This document shows, piece after piece, positions 7,810 through 17,368 of a DNA stretch of 64,000 bases. Source of the stretch: an uncultured Butyricimonas sp. (lineage in GTDB: Bacteria > Bacteroidota > Bacteroidia > Bacteroidales > Marinifilaceae); assembly GCA_944321845.1 (NCBI GenBank), contig CALUMT010000017.1, positions 1-64,000 on the forward strand, in the 5' to 3' direction. Every line of letters begins with the position of its first letter. Positions within the stretch are counted from its first letter, which is position 1. The position numbers and the translations under genes are program-made. The notes beneath the pieces are model-generated. The model had not been told where the DNA came from. It searched no databases and saw only the letters and a list, made by a program, of their open reading frames with translations.

Positions 7810-8478
7810 ATGGTGGAGGTGCAAATTGAACCCTCGTGGAAGAAATTACTACAGGAAGAATTCGATAAACCGTATTTTTCCGAATTAATCCAGTTCGTGA
7901 AAAGCGAATACCACTCGACACGGATATACCCTCCCGGAAAACTTATTTTCAACGCTTTCAATCACTGCCCCGTGGAAAATACAAAAGTAGTTATCCTGGG
8001 GCAGGACCCATACCACGGGGTCGGTCAGGCTCACGGGCTGTGCTTTTCTGTGCCGGAAGGCATAGAACAACCACCTTCCCTGACCAACATATTCAAAGAA
8101 ATACAAAATGATCTCGGGAAACCGATACCGACATCCGGGAATCTCGAACGATGGGCCGATCAAGGCGTACTATTATTGAACGCAACCTTAACGGTCAGGG
8201 CACATCAAGCCGGTTCACACCAAAACCGGGGCTGGGAAACATTTACGGATGCGGTCATCCAAAAACTGGCCAGTCACAAAGACCATCTGGTATTTCTGCT
8301 CTGGGGTGCCTATGCACAACGCAAGGGCGCTTTCATTGACCCGAAACGCCATCTCGTGCTAAAAAGCGTGCATCCTTCTCCCCTATCCGCGAACCGGGGA
8401 GGGTGGTTTGGCAACCATCATTTCAGTCAGACAAACACTTACCTGCGACAACACGGGTTAGAAGAGATTCAATGGTAA
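7810..8478 (+). CDS. ung: Uracil-DNA glycosylase (family 1)
   Basis: 222 residues, standard UNG size. VVILGQDPYHGVGQAHGLCFSV holds the water-activating Asp (about residue 65) and the uracil pocket; LLNATLTVRA, LLWGAYAQ and HPSPLSANRGGWFG are the other family motifs, the last giving the catalytic His and the minor-groove loop. It removes uracil from DNA to start base excision repair. It begins 4 bp after the cyclotransferase stop and is probably in the cysS transcript. Confidence 0.97.
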   Translation: MVEVQIEPSWKKLLQEEFDKPYFSELIQFVKSEYHSTRIYPPGKLIFNAFNHCPVENTKVVILGQDPYHGVGQAHGLCFSVPEGIEQPPSLTNIFKEIQNDLGKPIPTSGNLERWADQGVLLLNATLTVRAHQAGSHQNRGWETFTDAVIQKLASHKDHLVFLLWGAYAQRKGAFIDPKRHLVLKSVHPSPLSANRGGWFGNHHFSQTNTYLRQHGLEEIQW

Positions 8479-8540
8479 AATCAAAATATTCAGGCAAGGA
8501 AAAGTTTCTTGCAAACGTTTGAATTTTACTCGATGAAATG

Positions 8541-8572
8541 TTGTTTTTCTCTATTTTTAATCCCTATCTTCG
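8541..8572 (+). promoter_or_regulatory. Promoter of the aldolase gene
   Basis: TTG (8541-8543), 21 bp, then TATCTTCG (8565-8572) followed by C. This fits the Bacteroidota promoter except for TTCG in place of TTTG. It is 20 bp upstream of the ATG. Confidence 0.6.
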
Positions 8573-8592
8573 CGGAAGAATAAAAACATATT

Positions 8593-9594
8593 ATGGCTAT
8601 GGTTAATTACAAAGACTTAGGACTGGTAAATTCCAGAGAAATGTTTAAGAAGGCCATGGAAGGCAAATATGCTATTCCCGCTTTCAATTTCAACAACATG
8701 GAACAAATGCAAGCAATTATCGGGGCATGCGTGGAGACCAAATCCCCGGTAATACTACAAGTTTCCAGCGGAGCGCGTAAATACGCCAACCAAACTATTC
8801 TGCGCTACATGGCTCAAGGAGCAGTAGAATACGCTAAAGAACTAGGTTGCAACATTCCCATTTGCTTACACCTTGACCACGGGGATACTTACGAACTGTG
8901 TGTATCCTGCATCGAAATGGGATTCTCTTCCGTAATGATCGACGGTTCTTCTCTACCATACGACGAAAATGTCGCTTTAACCAAAAAAGTTGTGGACTAT
9001 GCCCACCAATACGATGTAACGGTAGAAGGTGAGCTTGGTGTGTTGGCCGGTATCGAGGATGATGTAGAAGCCGCCAAAAGCATATACACGAGCCCGGATA
9101 TGGTAGAGGACTTCGTTAAGAAAACAGGCGTGGACTCTCTCGCCATCTCTATCGGGACTTCCCATGGTGCCAACAAGTTCAAGCCGGAACAATGTACCAG
9201 AAACGCGGACGGTATTTTAGTTCCTCCTCCATTACGTTTTGATATTCTGGAAGAAATCGAACGCCGTATCCCGGGATTCCCAATCGTGCTTCACGGTTCA
9301 TCCTCCGTTCCCCAGGACAAGGTTGCCATCATCAACAAATACGGCGGTGCATTGAAAGATGCCGTTGGTATTCCTGAAGACCAATTGCGCAAGGCTGCTA
9401 CCTCTGCCGTATGCAAGATCAACATCGACTCGGATGGACGTTTGGCCATGACTGCTGCCATTCGGGAAGTGTTCGCCACCAAGCCTGCTGAATTTGACCC
9501 GCGCAAATATCTCGGCCCGGCTCGGGAAGCTTTAAAGGAACTGTACAAGCACAAAACCATCAACGTATTGGGCAGTGCCTGGAGAGTTGAATAA
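8593..9594 (+). CDS. fba: Class II fructose-bisphosphate aldolase
   Basis: 333 residues. YAIPAFNFNNMEQMQAIIGAC opens a TIM-barrel class II aldolase; CLHLDHGDTYELC contains the catalytic Asp and a zinc His; SVMIDGSS, TVEGELG and AISIGTSHG are further active-site strands, and IVLHGSSSVP holds another zinc His and the phosphate site. The enzyme interconverts fructose-1,6-bisphosphate with dihydroxyacetone phosphate and glyceraldehyde-3-phosphate. It appears monocistronic, with its own promoter and a terminator directly after it. A tagatose-bisphosphate aldolase is possible in principle but the residues are typical of the glycolytic Bacteroidales enzyme. Confidence 0.93.
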   Translation: MAMVNYKDLGLVNSREMFKKAMEGKYAIPAFNFNNMEQMQAIIGACVETKSPVILQVSSGARKYANQTILRYMAQGAVEYAKELGCNIPICLHLDHGDTYELCVSCIEMGFSSVMIDGSSLPYDENVALTKKVVDYAHQYDVTVEGELGVLAGIEDDVEAAKSIYTSPDMVEDFVKKTGVDSLAISIGTSHGANKFKPEQCTRNADGILVPPPLRFDILEEIERRIPGFPIVLHGSSSVPQDKVAIINKYGGALKDAVGIPEDQLRKAATSAVCKINIDSDGRLAMTAAIREVFATKPAEFDPRKYLGPAREALKELYKHKTINVLGSAWRVE

Positions 9595-9613
9595 TTTCAA
9601 TTCCAACATATAC

Positions 9614-9646
9614 AAAAAGAAGTGGCGAAAAAGCCACTTCTTTTTT
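9614..9646. terminator. Bidirectional terminator between aldolase and regulator
   Basis: AAAAAGAAGTGGC (9614-9626) pairs with GCCACTTCTTTTT (9633-9645). T-runs follow the stem on both strands. It ends inside the stop codon of the convergent response-regulator gene. Confidence 0.9.
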
Positions 9647-10979
9647 ATTCCATATCTAAACCGTACGCTTTCAATTTATTGTATAACGTCTTACGATCTA
9701 TCTGCAACATCCGTGCTGCTTCACTCTTGTTATTGTGACACTTTTGCAAGGCATCGCGAATCAATTCCTTCTCCATCTCCCGGCGATTCACGTAGGTTTT
9801 CTCCTGCTTGGAGACAACCTCATCCATTTCCGGCGGCAAACATTCTTTGGTAATCAAATCCGTGGGACAAAGCAATGTTGCCCGCTTTATCATATTGCGC
9901 ATCTCCCGTAAATTTCCCGGCCAGGGGTAACTACGGAATAATTCCAGTACCTCCGGGGCAAATCCCACGACCTTCTTTCCCAATTCCTCGTTGGCCTTAT
10001 CCAAGAAATTATTGGCAAATATCAGAATATCCTCCTTACGCTCCCGCAAAGGAATAGCCTGAATGGAAAACTCGTTTAACCGATGGTAAAGGTCCTCCCG
10101 GAATTTCCCTGTAGCCACCGCCTCTTTCAGGTTCTCGTTCGTGGCCGAGATAATCCGGACATCCACGGGGATATCCTTATTCCCACCGACAGGATGCACC
10201 TTCCGCTCCTCCAGCGCCCTCAGCAACTGCACCTGCACGTCATAAGGCAAATTACCGATTTCATCCAAAAAGATAGTTCCCCCGGAAGCCGTGACAAAAT
10301 ACCCTTCCTTGTCCGTAACCGCACCTGTAAATGCCCCCTTCAAATGCCCAAAAAATTCTCCCGCCGCGAGGTCTTTGGGTACAGCCCCACAATCCACGGC
10401 CACGAAAGGCCCATCCTTACGGTTACTCATCGAATGAATCAAGCGGGCAATATACTCCTTACCCGTACCACTTTCCCCGTTAATCAACACGGACATCATC
10501 GTCGGCCCCACCAGACGGATATACTCGTAAAGCCTATCCGCTCCCTGGCTCACGCCCTTTATATAAGTAATCGTATTTTCCGTTGCCTTAACTTTGGCGG
10601 GCTTCCCTCCCTCCGTCTTTTCCAACTTCAACGCCTCTTGCAGTTTCTTTAATATCTCGTCCGGAATAACAGGCTTCGAAACATAATCAAAAGCCCCGGC
10701 CTTGATCGCCGTGACCGCCGTCTGAATATCCGCGTAACCGGTCATTAATATAAATTGCGTCTCCGGCCTCCGTTCCTTTACGTTATGCAACAATTCTATC
10801 CCATCCTTGTCAGGCAAACGCAAATCGCTCAACACAACATCGAACACCTCTTTCTCCAGCTTCTTAATAGCTTCTTTACAAGAGAAAGCTGCCTCCGCCT
10901 CAAAACCACGTTTCCCCAACCAATTCTTAAGCATGATACAAAAAGTTGTATCATCATCAACCACCAATATCTTTATCAT
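9645..10979 (-). CDS. Sigma54-dependent response regulator (NtrC family)
   Basis: 444 residues in three domains. Receiver 1-115 has the acidic pocket DDD (8-10), the phospho-acceptor Asp52 and Lys102. The AAA+ domain about 140-375 has Walker A GESGTGKE (168-175) and the sigma54-contact loop GAFTGA (215-220). A Fis-type helix-turn-helix closes the protein (NKSEAARMLQIDRKTLYNKLK). It should activate RpoN promoters after phosphorylation. No histidine kinase gene is adjacent, so it is an orphan here. It is convergent with the aldolase, and a putative 42-residue membrane protein lies 92 bp upstream on the same strand. Confidence 0.93.
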   Translation of the reverse strand: MIKILVVDDDTTFCIMLKNWLGKRGFEAEAAFSCKEAIKKLEKEVFDVVLSDLRLPDKDGIELLHNVKERRPETQFILMTGYADIQTAVTAIKAGAFDYVSKPVIPDEILKKLQEALKLEKTEGGKPAKVKATENTITYIKGVSQGADRLYEYIRLVGPTMMSVLINGESGTGKEYIARLIHSMSNRKDGPFVAVDCGAVPKDLAAGEFFGHLKGAFTGAVTDKEGYFVTASGGTIFLDEIGNLPYDVQVQLLRALEERKVHPVGGNKDIPVDVRIISATNENLKEAVATGKFREDLYHRLNEFSIQAIPLRERKEDILIFANNFLDKANEELGKKVVGFAPEVLELFRSYPWPGNLREMRNMIKRATLLCPTDLITKECLPPEMDEVVSKQEKTYVNRREMEKELIRDALQKCHNNKSEAARMLQIDRKTLYNKLKAYGLDME

Positions 10980-11071
10980 AACCGACTATTTAATATTGTA
11001 CGAAAGTACTGCTAATCGGTTAAACGGGGAAACATTTAACACGTTTTAATAAGTCTGTCACTTAGACGAAC

Positions 11072-11200
11072 TTAACGCATGAAGTGAGGTAATAAAAGTC
11101 CCCCGATTGCTATCACGATGAAAAATATACAAATGCCCATAACGATTCTTTTTATTTTATAACTTGAAAATTGCATGCCAGAAAATAGAATAAAATACAT
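11072..11200 (-). CDS. Putative 42-residue single-span membrane protein
   Basis: An ORF starting at the ATG at 11200 encodes a short basic N-terminus (SSYKIKRIV), one hydrophobic helix (GICIFFIVIAIGGLLL) and a short tail (PHFMR). The basic-then-hydrophobic layout predicts a single membrane segment with the tail outside. It lies in the 367-bp gap between the orphan response regulator and the S41 protease, on the regulator's strand. I do not recognise a family. It could be a small membrane regulator co-transcribed with the response regulator, or a chance ORF. Confidence 0.4.
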   Translation of the reverse strand: MYFILFSGMQFSSYKIKRIVMGICIFFIVIAIGGLLLPHFMR

Positions 11201-11346
11201 CTAGCTATATTTCAATAATATACAAAAATCATCTTTCATCCCACCATGTAGAAAATGGGGAATTTTGGGGAATAACAGTTGCCACACCACACTTATGTGG
11301 AATAATTTCATTAATATTGTTCCATAGAACCCCAAAAGAAGTACAC

Positions 11347-12741
11347 ATGAAATTATTTATTCACATCTGCCTTGCAGCTTTGCTCTTCATCAACTGTTCC
11401 GATGAAAAAATAGACGACGGACGAGACCTGACCGAGAACGAAAAAGTCAACACCTACATAAAGGAAAAGATTAACGAACCCACGAGCATCTACCTGTGGA
11501 CCGAGGAAGTAGCAGGTAAATCCTACTCTTTAACCGCGGAACCGGATATCTACTTATCACACCTGATATATGAAGAAGACCAATGGTCACATGTTGAGCG
11601 AGACGCCTCTCTCGGACGTGCAGAAGTATACGAAAACGATGATATTGAAACCGGCTTCGGTTATTACCTGCTCTACTACAGGACCTCAGACGGGTTCATC
11701 CTTGCCAAAGTTGCCTACGTGTACCCCGATAGCCCGGCCGACAAAGCCGGATTGAAAAGAGGAGACCTCATCACCAAAATCAACGACAACGATATTACCC
11801 AAGACTACATGCAGGACCTACTGTATGCCGATAAAGTCAAAATCTCGTTAAGCAAACTGGAAGGCAACAGCATATTACCTCCTTACACGACCCTGTCGTT
11901 AACGGCGGCCAACACCCAAATAGATCCCGTTCTGACGACTTCAATCATTGACCTTAACGGTACAAAAATAGGTTATATGCTATACACCCGATTCGTGTAC
12001 AGCGGCGACAAAGACCTGGAACACCTGAACGAGATATTCCGGGGATTCAAAAGGCAAGGGGTAACCGAATTCATCCTTGATTTACGCTATAATCCGGGGG
12101 GTTACGAACGAGCCGCCATCCGCCTCGCTTCATTATTGGCACCAGCTTCCGCCCTCAACAACCAGGAAATCCTTCTGCAAAAACAATGGAACAAGTACTG
12201 GCAATCCCAATACGAGCAACGCCCGGAAAACAACCTCATCAGCCGTCTCGACAACACCGTTCCACAAAATGCCCGCCTGGATAATTTAAACCGCTTGTGG
12301 GTTATCACCAGCAGCAGTACCGCTTCCTCATCCGAGGTCGTCATCAACGGCCTGAAACCATTCTACAATGACAAGTTACAACAAGTCGGCAGCACAACCT
12401 ACGGCAAATACGTGGGCGGGGTCACGCAAATACCTGAAGACGAAGAAATAAACGACTGGAGGCTCACGCTTATCACCTGCACGGATGTCAACTCCAAGGG
12501 AGAATCCGTCAAAGGAGGCTTAAACCCGGATCACGCTGCATCAGAAGACCTTGCAGATGCACATCCTTTCGGCGACACCTCCGAGGGTATGCTGGCAACA
12601 ACACTTGGACTTATTCAAGGCAAGAATACGCTTGGCATGTCCTCCCGTTCCATCGCCACCTTTACCCCTCTTCAGGTAAACCGGAACATTTATCCCATGC
12701 TTATATTACCGGAGGCAAAGGTAACGGATGTCGCCCGTTAA
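11347..12741 (+). CDS. S41-family C-terminal-processing peptidase, PDZ lipoprotein
   Basis: 464 residues from ATG 11347 (an upstream in-frame start would add ten residues before the signal peptide). The lipobox FINC sets the mature N-terminus near residue 18. A PDZ domain spans about 110-190 (LAKVAYVYPDSPADKAGLKRGDLITKIND). The S41 domain follows: EFILDLRYNPGGY, then the nucleophile region TSSSTASSSEVVINGL and the catalytic-Lys region STTYGKYVGG. Such lipoproteins cleave substrates in the periplasm or at the surface; Bacteroidales have many variants. It is divergent from the small membrane ORF and regulator and ends at a strong hairpin. Confidence 0.88.
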   Translation: MKLFIHICLAALLFINCSDEKIDDGRDLTENEKVNTYIKEKINEPTSIYLWTEEVAGKSYSLTAEPDIYLSHLIYEEDQWSHVERDASLGRAEVYENDDIETGFGYYLLYYRTSDGFILAKVAYVYPDSPADKAGLKRGDLITKINDNDITQDYMQDLLYADKVKISLSKLEGNSILPPYTTLSLTAANTQIDPVLTTSIIDLNGTKIGYMLYTRFVYSGDKDLEHLNEIFRGFKRQGVTEFILDLRYNPGGYERAAIRLASLLAPASALNNQEILLQKQWNKYWQSQYEQRPENNLISRLDNTVPQNARLDNLNRLWVITSSSTASSSEVVINGLKPFYNDKLQQVGSTTYGKYVGGVTQIPEDEEINDWRLTLITCTDVNSKGESVKGGLNPDHAASEDLADAHPFGDTSEGMLATTLGLIQGKNTLGMSSRSIATFTPLQVNRNIYPMLILPEAKVTDVAR

Positions 12742-12776
12742 AGATCTTCAGGAAATATGTTAAAACAGAAAACAAA

Positions 12777-12816
12777 TTTCCGGATAGCAAGAGTACTCCC
12801 CTTTGCTATCCGGAAA
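12777..12816. terminator. Terminator between convergent S41 protease and efflux operon
   Basis: TTTCCGGATAGCAA (12777-12790) and its perfect complement (12803-12816) form a 14-bp stem with a 12-nt loop. T-rich sequence follows on the minus strand, so it mainly serves the efflux operon, which ends at 12822. Confidence 0.8.
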
Positions 12817-12821
12817 CATGC

Positions 12822-14246
12822 TTAATTCAAGCGACCAGTCGCTTTCAGATACATGGTTTCATTCAACCGCAATTCCGCTTTAGCGTCAATCCAATCGCTC
12901 CAAGCCTTTTGCCATTGAGCCTGTGCCTCCAGGTAATTCGTCAAAGACTCCAAACCCAATTCGTATTGATTCTTGCTCACGGACAGATTCTCATCCGCCT
13001 GTTCCAGCGACTTTTTGGTCAACCGCACACGCAAGTAGGAATCCTCAATGTTATAACGGGCACGAGCAATCTCCAAAAGCATCAACTGAGAAGTCTCTTC
13101 CCTTTTCAAACGACTCATTTCCTGCTCCGCTTTCAAGGCTTTTACTTTTCCTCTTCCCTCTCCCCAGTGATAAATCGGCACGGACAAGGAAGCTATCGCC
13201 GTAAAACTCCCAACTCCGGACGACTGTCCGTTAAGCGACAATCCATCAGAATAACCGTAAGAAGCGGAAACTCCCAACTGCGGCAGGAAATCGGAACGAG
13301 TCAGCGCCACTTGTTTTTCCTTCAACTCCTCTTCCTTAGTCAACAAATTATATTCGGGACGATCTTCCAGGGTATTCTCCGAATTCAATATTCCAGGAGT
13401 AATCTCCCCGCTCAACGAATCCCGGACGTCCACGTCGGCATACAAGTCAACGCCAATAACCCGACACAAGTTCATTCTCGCCAGAGCCTTACCATTCTGC
13501 GCTTTTTGAAGCATTAATTCAGCTTCATTCAATTTCACTTGAGCCTTTAACAAGTCATTCCGGGAAGCCATACCTGTCTCACACGCGTCCGAAAGATTTT
13601 TCACCAATTCCTTCACGACCGTATTGTATTTCTCTGCGGAAAGGACCAATTCCTCGACACGCAGATATTGCCAATAAGCCTCATCCACTTCCGACAATAC
13701 CATAGCCCGATTATAACGTACATTCAATTCCGCCATCTCTTTCCCGATGGAAGCCATCCGATAAGCGGAACGGACCTTGCCGCCCATGTAAATAGGCTGT
13801 TCCAACATCAATCCCACGGCATAAGCCCCTCGCAAGCCTATTTCCAAATCAATGTCCGGCATGAAGGCATATTCCTTAAAAATCGGTAGACCATCCGCTC
13901 CCGTTAAGGGTTCATTGGTAACCGGATTCAACAACACATTAGGATGCAATTGTCCATCAAGCCCCGGCACAAAAGTAGGCAGATACCCCCCGGACAAGGA
14001 ATAAGACATTTTTTTCTGCATATAAGCATATATCCCTTTCCCGGATAATTTCGGCAAGAAATTCGCCCGATAACTTTTCCACTCATACGTTGCTTTCTCC
14101 TGTTGCTTGGCCGCAATTGCCATTTTCTGGCTATTTTCAAGCGCCATTTCCCGGCATTTCTCCAAATCCAACGTAATCGTCTGACCCTGCACTTGAGCAA
14201 CGAGACAGCATAAAATCAAACCTAAAACAATATTTCTCATATTCAT
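12822..14246 (-). CDS. TolC-family outer-membrane efflux channel
   Basis: 474 residues with a cleavable signal peptide ending near QVQG. The sequence shows the twofold TolC repeat: long alpha-helical stretches (LDLEKCREMALENSQKMAIAAKQQEKATYEWK and, in the second half, AEQEMSRLKREETSQLMLLEIARARYNIEDSY) separated by beta-strand segments (LGVSASYGYSDG). The trimer forms the exit duct of a tripartite pump. The ATG overlaps the stop of the RND gene by ATGA, so the two are translationally coupled, and this is the last gene of the adaptor-pump-channel operon. Confidence 0.93.
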   Translation of the reverse strand: MNMRNIVLGLILCCLVAQVQGQTITLDLEKCREMALENSQKMAIAAKQQEKATYEWKSYRANFLPKLSGKGIYAYMQKKMSYSLSGGYLPTFVPGLDGQLHPNVLLNPVTNEPLTGADGLPIFKEYAFMPDIDLEIGLRGAYAVGLMLEQPIYMGGKVRSAYRMASIGKEMAELNVRYNRAMVLSEVDEAYWQYLRVEELVLSAEKYNTVVKELVKNLSDACETGMASRNDLLKAQVKLNEAELMLQKAQNGKALARMNLCRVIGVDLYADVDVRDSLSGEITPGILNSENTLEDRPEYNLLTKEEELKEKQVALTRSDFLPQLGVSASYGYSDGLSLNGQSSGVGSFTAIASLSVPIYHWGEGRGKVKALKAEQEMSRLKREETSQLMLLEIARARYNIEDSYLRVRLTKKSLEQADENLSVSKNQYELGLESLTNYLEAQAQWQKAWSDWIDAKAELRLNETMYLKATGRLN

Positions 14247-17200
14247 TTCTTTTCCTTAAAGAACACTGCATACAATACTGGTATAAAGACCAAGGTTATC
14301 ACGGTTCCCACCAGCAATCCCGCCATAATCGTCACCGCAAGAGAACCGAACATATCATCGGTCAACAAGGGGAACATTCCCAAGATCGTCGTCAAAGAAG
14401 CCATCATCACGGGACGGAAACGAGAAGATGAAGAATCCAGCAACGCATCCAATTGAGATTTGCCTGAAGCGATCTGCAAACCAATCTCGTCAATCAAAAC
14501 GACACCGTTCTTTATCATCATTCCAATCAATCCCAAGGCGCCCACGATAGCCACGAAACCAAAGTCCTTACCACTAATCAACATACCCCAGACAATACCA
14601 ATGGCTGCCAACGGCAAACAACAGAATATGATCAACGGCTTTTTGAAATCCTTAAACAACATGATCAAGATCGCGATGATCAGAATTATTGCCAAGGGGA
14701 TATTCTGGAACAGGTATTTCATGGAATCGGAACTGGCTTTATGCTCGCCCATCCACTGCATGGTGTACCCGTCCGGCAATTCAATCGCCTCGATTTTCGG
14801 CAACAATAACTGCCGGGCACTTTCGGCAGTGTATCCCGCGGCATTATTACACTGCGCTCTCATCGCTCTCTGACCATCGTAACGGCGCACCACGGGATCT
14901 TCCCATTTCAAGGAGACACCTTTTGTAGCCTGGTTCAAGGGAGTCGAACCCACCGTTTCTTTCAATAAATCCTCCCCGGAAACAGTTCCCATCATGAGGC
15001 CCCGCAAGGTTTCCGAATTAAGGGATGACACCGAAGGCAAGATGCTCCACACGGGGATATTATCCAATGCTTCCACCTTTTCCCCTTTACTGTCGACACT
15101 CTTCATATACAAAGGTAAAGCATGTACTCCTTCATAATATTCCCCTACAGGCATTCCATCTGTTGCCGAAAGCATCGACAAGCCCACATCCATTCGAGAC
15201 AGACCCGCAACACGTGCTATCGGCTGGTCATAATTAACGACAAGCGTCGGAGTCATAGGCTCCCAATCATTTGTTATTAATGTCACCGCAGGTTCGTCTC
15301 TCATTATCTCTTCCGCCTGGGCAGTCAATCTTTTCAACACAGCCGGATCCGGTCCGGTAAACATCACTTCAATCGGATACTTTTCATACATCAGGTTGTA
15401 ACGTTTCATCCGGACGTAGGCATCCGGGTAATGACTCGTCAGGTAATCCTGAATCTCGCCCATGGAAAGTTTCAACGCATCCGCAGACACGTAATCAATG
15501 ATCAATTCGCCATAACTCATCGTGGGTTCCGCGATGGAACGCACCAGATTGTAACGGGCGGGAGTTCCCCCAATACTCGTGGTGACATGCGTCACATCTT
15601 CCCTTGTCAGCAAGTAATTCTCTATTTCCTGCAAATCCGCTTTCACCCGCTCGACCCGAGTACCTTCCGGCATTTTATACTCCACGTATAACTGCGTATA
15701 ACTCAAATCAGGGAAGAATCCCCGAGGCAAGAATTGGAACATATAAGCCGATATCGCCAACAATACAAGGACAATACCAACCGCCATCGCCTTATGCCAC
15801 AACATAAAGGTTAAGAACTGACGGAAGACACGGTATATCTTACTGTCATACATTTTCTCCGCCTCCGGTTTCACTTTCACTTGCAAAGAGCGATCCGCAT
15901 GCATCGGAATCTGAGTCAAAGCCAGTACCCAGCTCAACAACAGGGATACGGCCAATACAATAAACAAATCCCGTACATATTCTCCCGTGGTATCCGGAGA
16001 AAGGAATATCGGGAAAAAGGCCAATACGGCAATCAAGGTCGCGCCCAAAAGGGGCATCGCCGTTTTCTTCGCGATATTTGTCAATGCAGCCGGACGGGGA
16101 ACGCCCTGTTTCAAATCGACAAGGATTCCGTCAACAATCACAATCGCATTGTCCACCAACATTCCCATCGCCACAATCAAGGATGCCAAGGAAACCCGTT
16201 GCAATGTACCGTCAAATAAATACAGCACGACAAAAGATCCCAACACGATAATCACCAACCCGACGCCAATAATCACCCCGCTCCGGAATCCCATGGTCAA
16301 CATCAACACAAGTATCACGATCAAAACCGATTCAACCAGATTTACCATGAAGACACTAATCGCTTCACTCACCCGCTCCGGTTGATAAAACACTTTATGA
16401 AATTCGACTCCCGCGGGAATACGTGTTGACAAAAGACTATTCAGTTCTTCATCCACGGATTTACCAATATTCACGATATTTCCTCCACTCTCCATGGAAA
16501 TAGCCAACCCTAAAGCATGCTGACGATCATAACGCATTTCATTACGCACGGGTTCTTCATACCCTCTCGTCACGGAAGCGATATCCCCTAATCTCAATTG
16601 ATCCCCTTCGTGTCCCTGGATAATCAGATTTTGAATATCCTCAATCGAGGAATAACTGTCATTAACCGCCACTCGCAAACGCTGATCGCCACTATTGAAA
16701 TAACCGGAATAAACAGTCTTGTTCTGGCTGTTCAATGTAGACAACACCTCCATGGGGTGTACCCCCAGATTAGCCATCTTATCCTGCTTCACTTCTATAT
16801 TGATACATGGCTTACGATCACCATATATTTCCACTTTCTTCACCCCGGGTATTTCCTGTAATTCCCGTTTAACCAACTGAGCGTAATCCAACAATTCCTC
16901 ATCACTGATTCCGTCAGTCGTCATCGCGTAAAACATACCATACACGTCACCGAAATCATCCATTACCACAGAAGGAGAGACACCATCCGGTAACTTACCC
17001 TGCACATCCGCAACTTTTCTGCGAAGGATATCCCATTTCTGCTCTATTTCATCCCCGGCAATGGTACTTTCCAGTTCCACGGTTATCATAGACAAATCCG
17101 CCATCGACTTAGATTCAACATGGTCTATTGATCCCATTGAACGGATAGATTTTTCCAGCACATCCGTCACCTCCAATTCTACCTGATGAGCGGAAGCTCC

Positions 17201-17356
17201 CGGGTAGACAGTGACAATCATTGCCTGCTTCACCTTAATCTCGGGGTCTTCCAACTTACTCATTGCCTGAAAAGCGAAAATACCCCCAATCACTAGTACC
17301 GCAATAAAAAATTTTACTAGTGCACGATTATTTAATGCATACTCCGTTAAACTCAT
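14243..17356 (-). CDS. RND-family multidrug efflux pump (AcrB-like)
   Basis: 1037 residues, full RND length, with twelve predicted membrane helices and two large periplasmic loops. Helix 4 reads GMLVDNAIVIVDG: the first Asp of the proton relay is kept and the second is Asn, a variant seen in some RND subgroups. The second half repeats the fold (GALGLIGMMIKNGVVLIDEI in helix 10). It extrudes hydrophobic compounds in exchange for protons, together with the adaptor upstream and the TolC channel downstream. The substrate cannot be read from sequence, and no local regulator gene is present. Confidence 0.95.
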   Translation of the reverse strand: MSLTEYALNNRALVKFFIAVLVIGGIFAFQAMSKLEDPEIKVKQAMIVTVYPGASAHQVELEVTDVLEKSIRSMGSIDHVESKSMADLSMITVELESTIAGDEIEQKWDILRRKVADVQGKLPDGVSPSVVMDDFGDVYGMFYAMTTDGISDEELLDYAQLVKRELQEIPGVKKVEIYGDRKPCINIEVKQDKMANLGVHPMEVLSTLNSQNKTVYSGYFNSGDQRLRVAVNDSYSSIEDIQNLIIQGHEGDQLRLGDIASVTRGYEEPVRNEMRYDRQHALGLAISMESGGNIVNIGKSVDEELNSLLSTRIPAGVEFHKVFYQPERVSEAISVFMVNLVESVLIVILVLMLTMGFRSGVIIGVGLVIIVLGSFVVLYLFDGTLQRVSLASLIVAMGMLVDNAIVIVDGILVDLKQGVPRPAALTNIAKKTAMPLLGATLIAVLAFFPIFLSPDTTGEYVRDLFIVLAVSLLLSWVLALTQIPMHADRSLQVKVKPEAEKMYDSKIYRVFRQFLTFMLWHKAMAVGIVLVLLAISAYMFQFLPRGFFPDLSYTQLYVEYKMPEGTRVERVKADLQEIENYLLTREDVTHVTTSIGGTPARYNLVRSIAEPTMSYGELIIDYVSADALKLSMGEIQDYLTSHYPDAYVRMKRYNLMYEKYPIEVMFTGPDPAVLKRLTAQAEEIMRDEPAVTLITNDWEPMTPTLVVNYDQPIARVAGLSRMDVGLSMLSATDGMPVGEYYEGVHALPLYMKSVDSKGEKVEALDNIPVWSILPSVSSLNSETLRGLMMGTVSGEDLLKETVGSTPLNQATKGVSLKWEDPVVRRYDGQRAMRAQCNNAAGYTAESARQLLLPKIEAIELPDGYTMQWMGEHKASSDSMKYLFQNIPLAIILIIAILIMLFKDFKKPLIIFCCLPLAAIGIVWGMLISGKDFGFVAIVGALGLIGMMIKNGVVLIDEIGLQIASGKSQLDALLDSSSSRFRPVMMASLTTILGMFPLLTDDMFGSLAVTIMAGLLVGTVITLVFIPVLYAVFFKEKK

Positions 17357-17368
17357 AAATCTCTTTAT

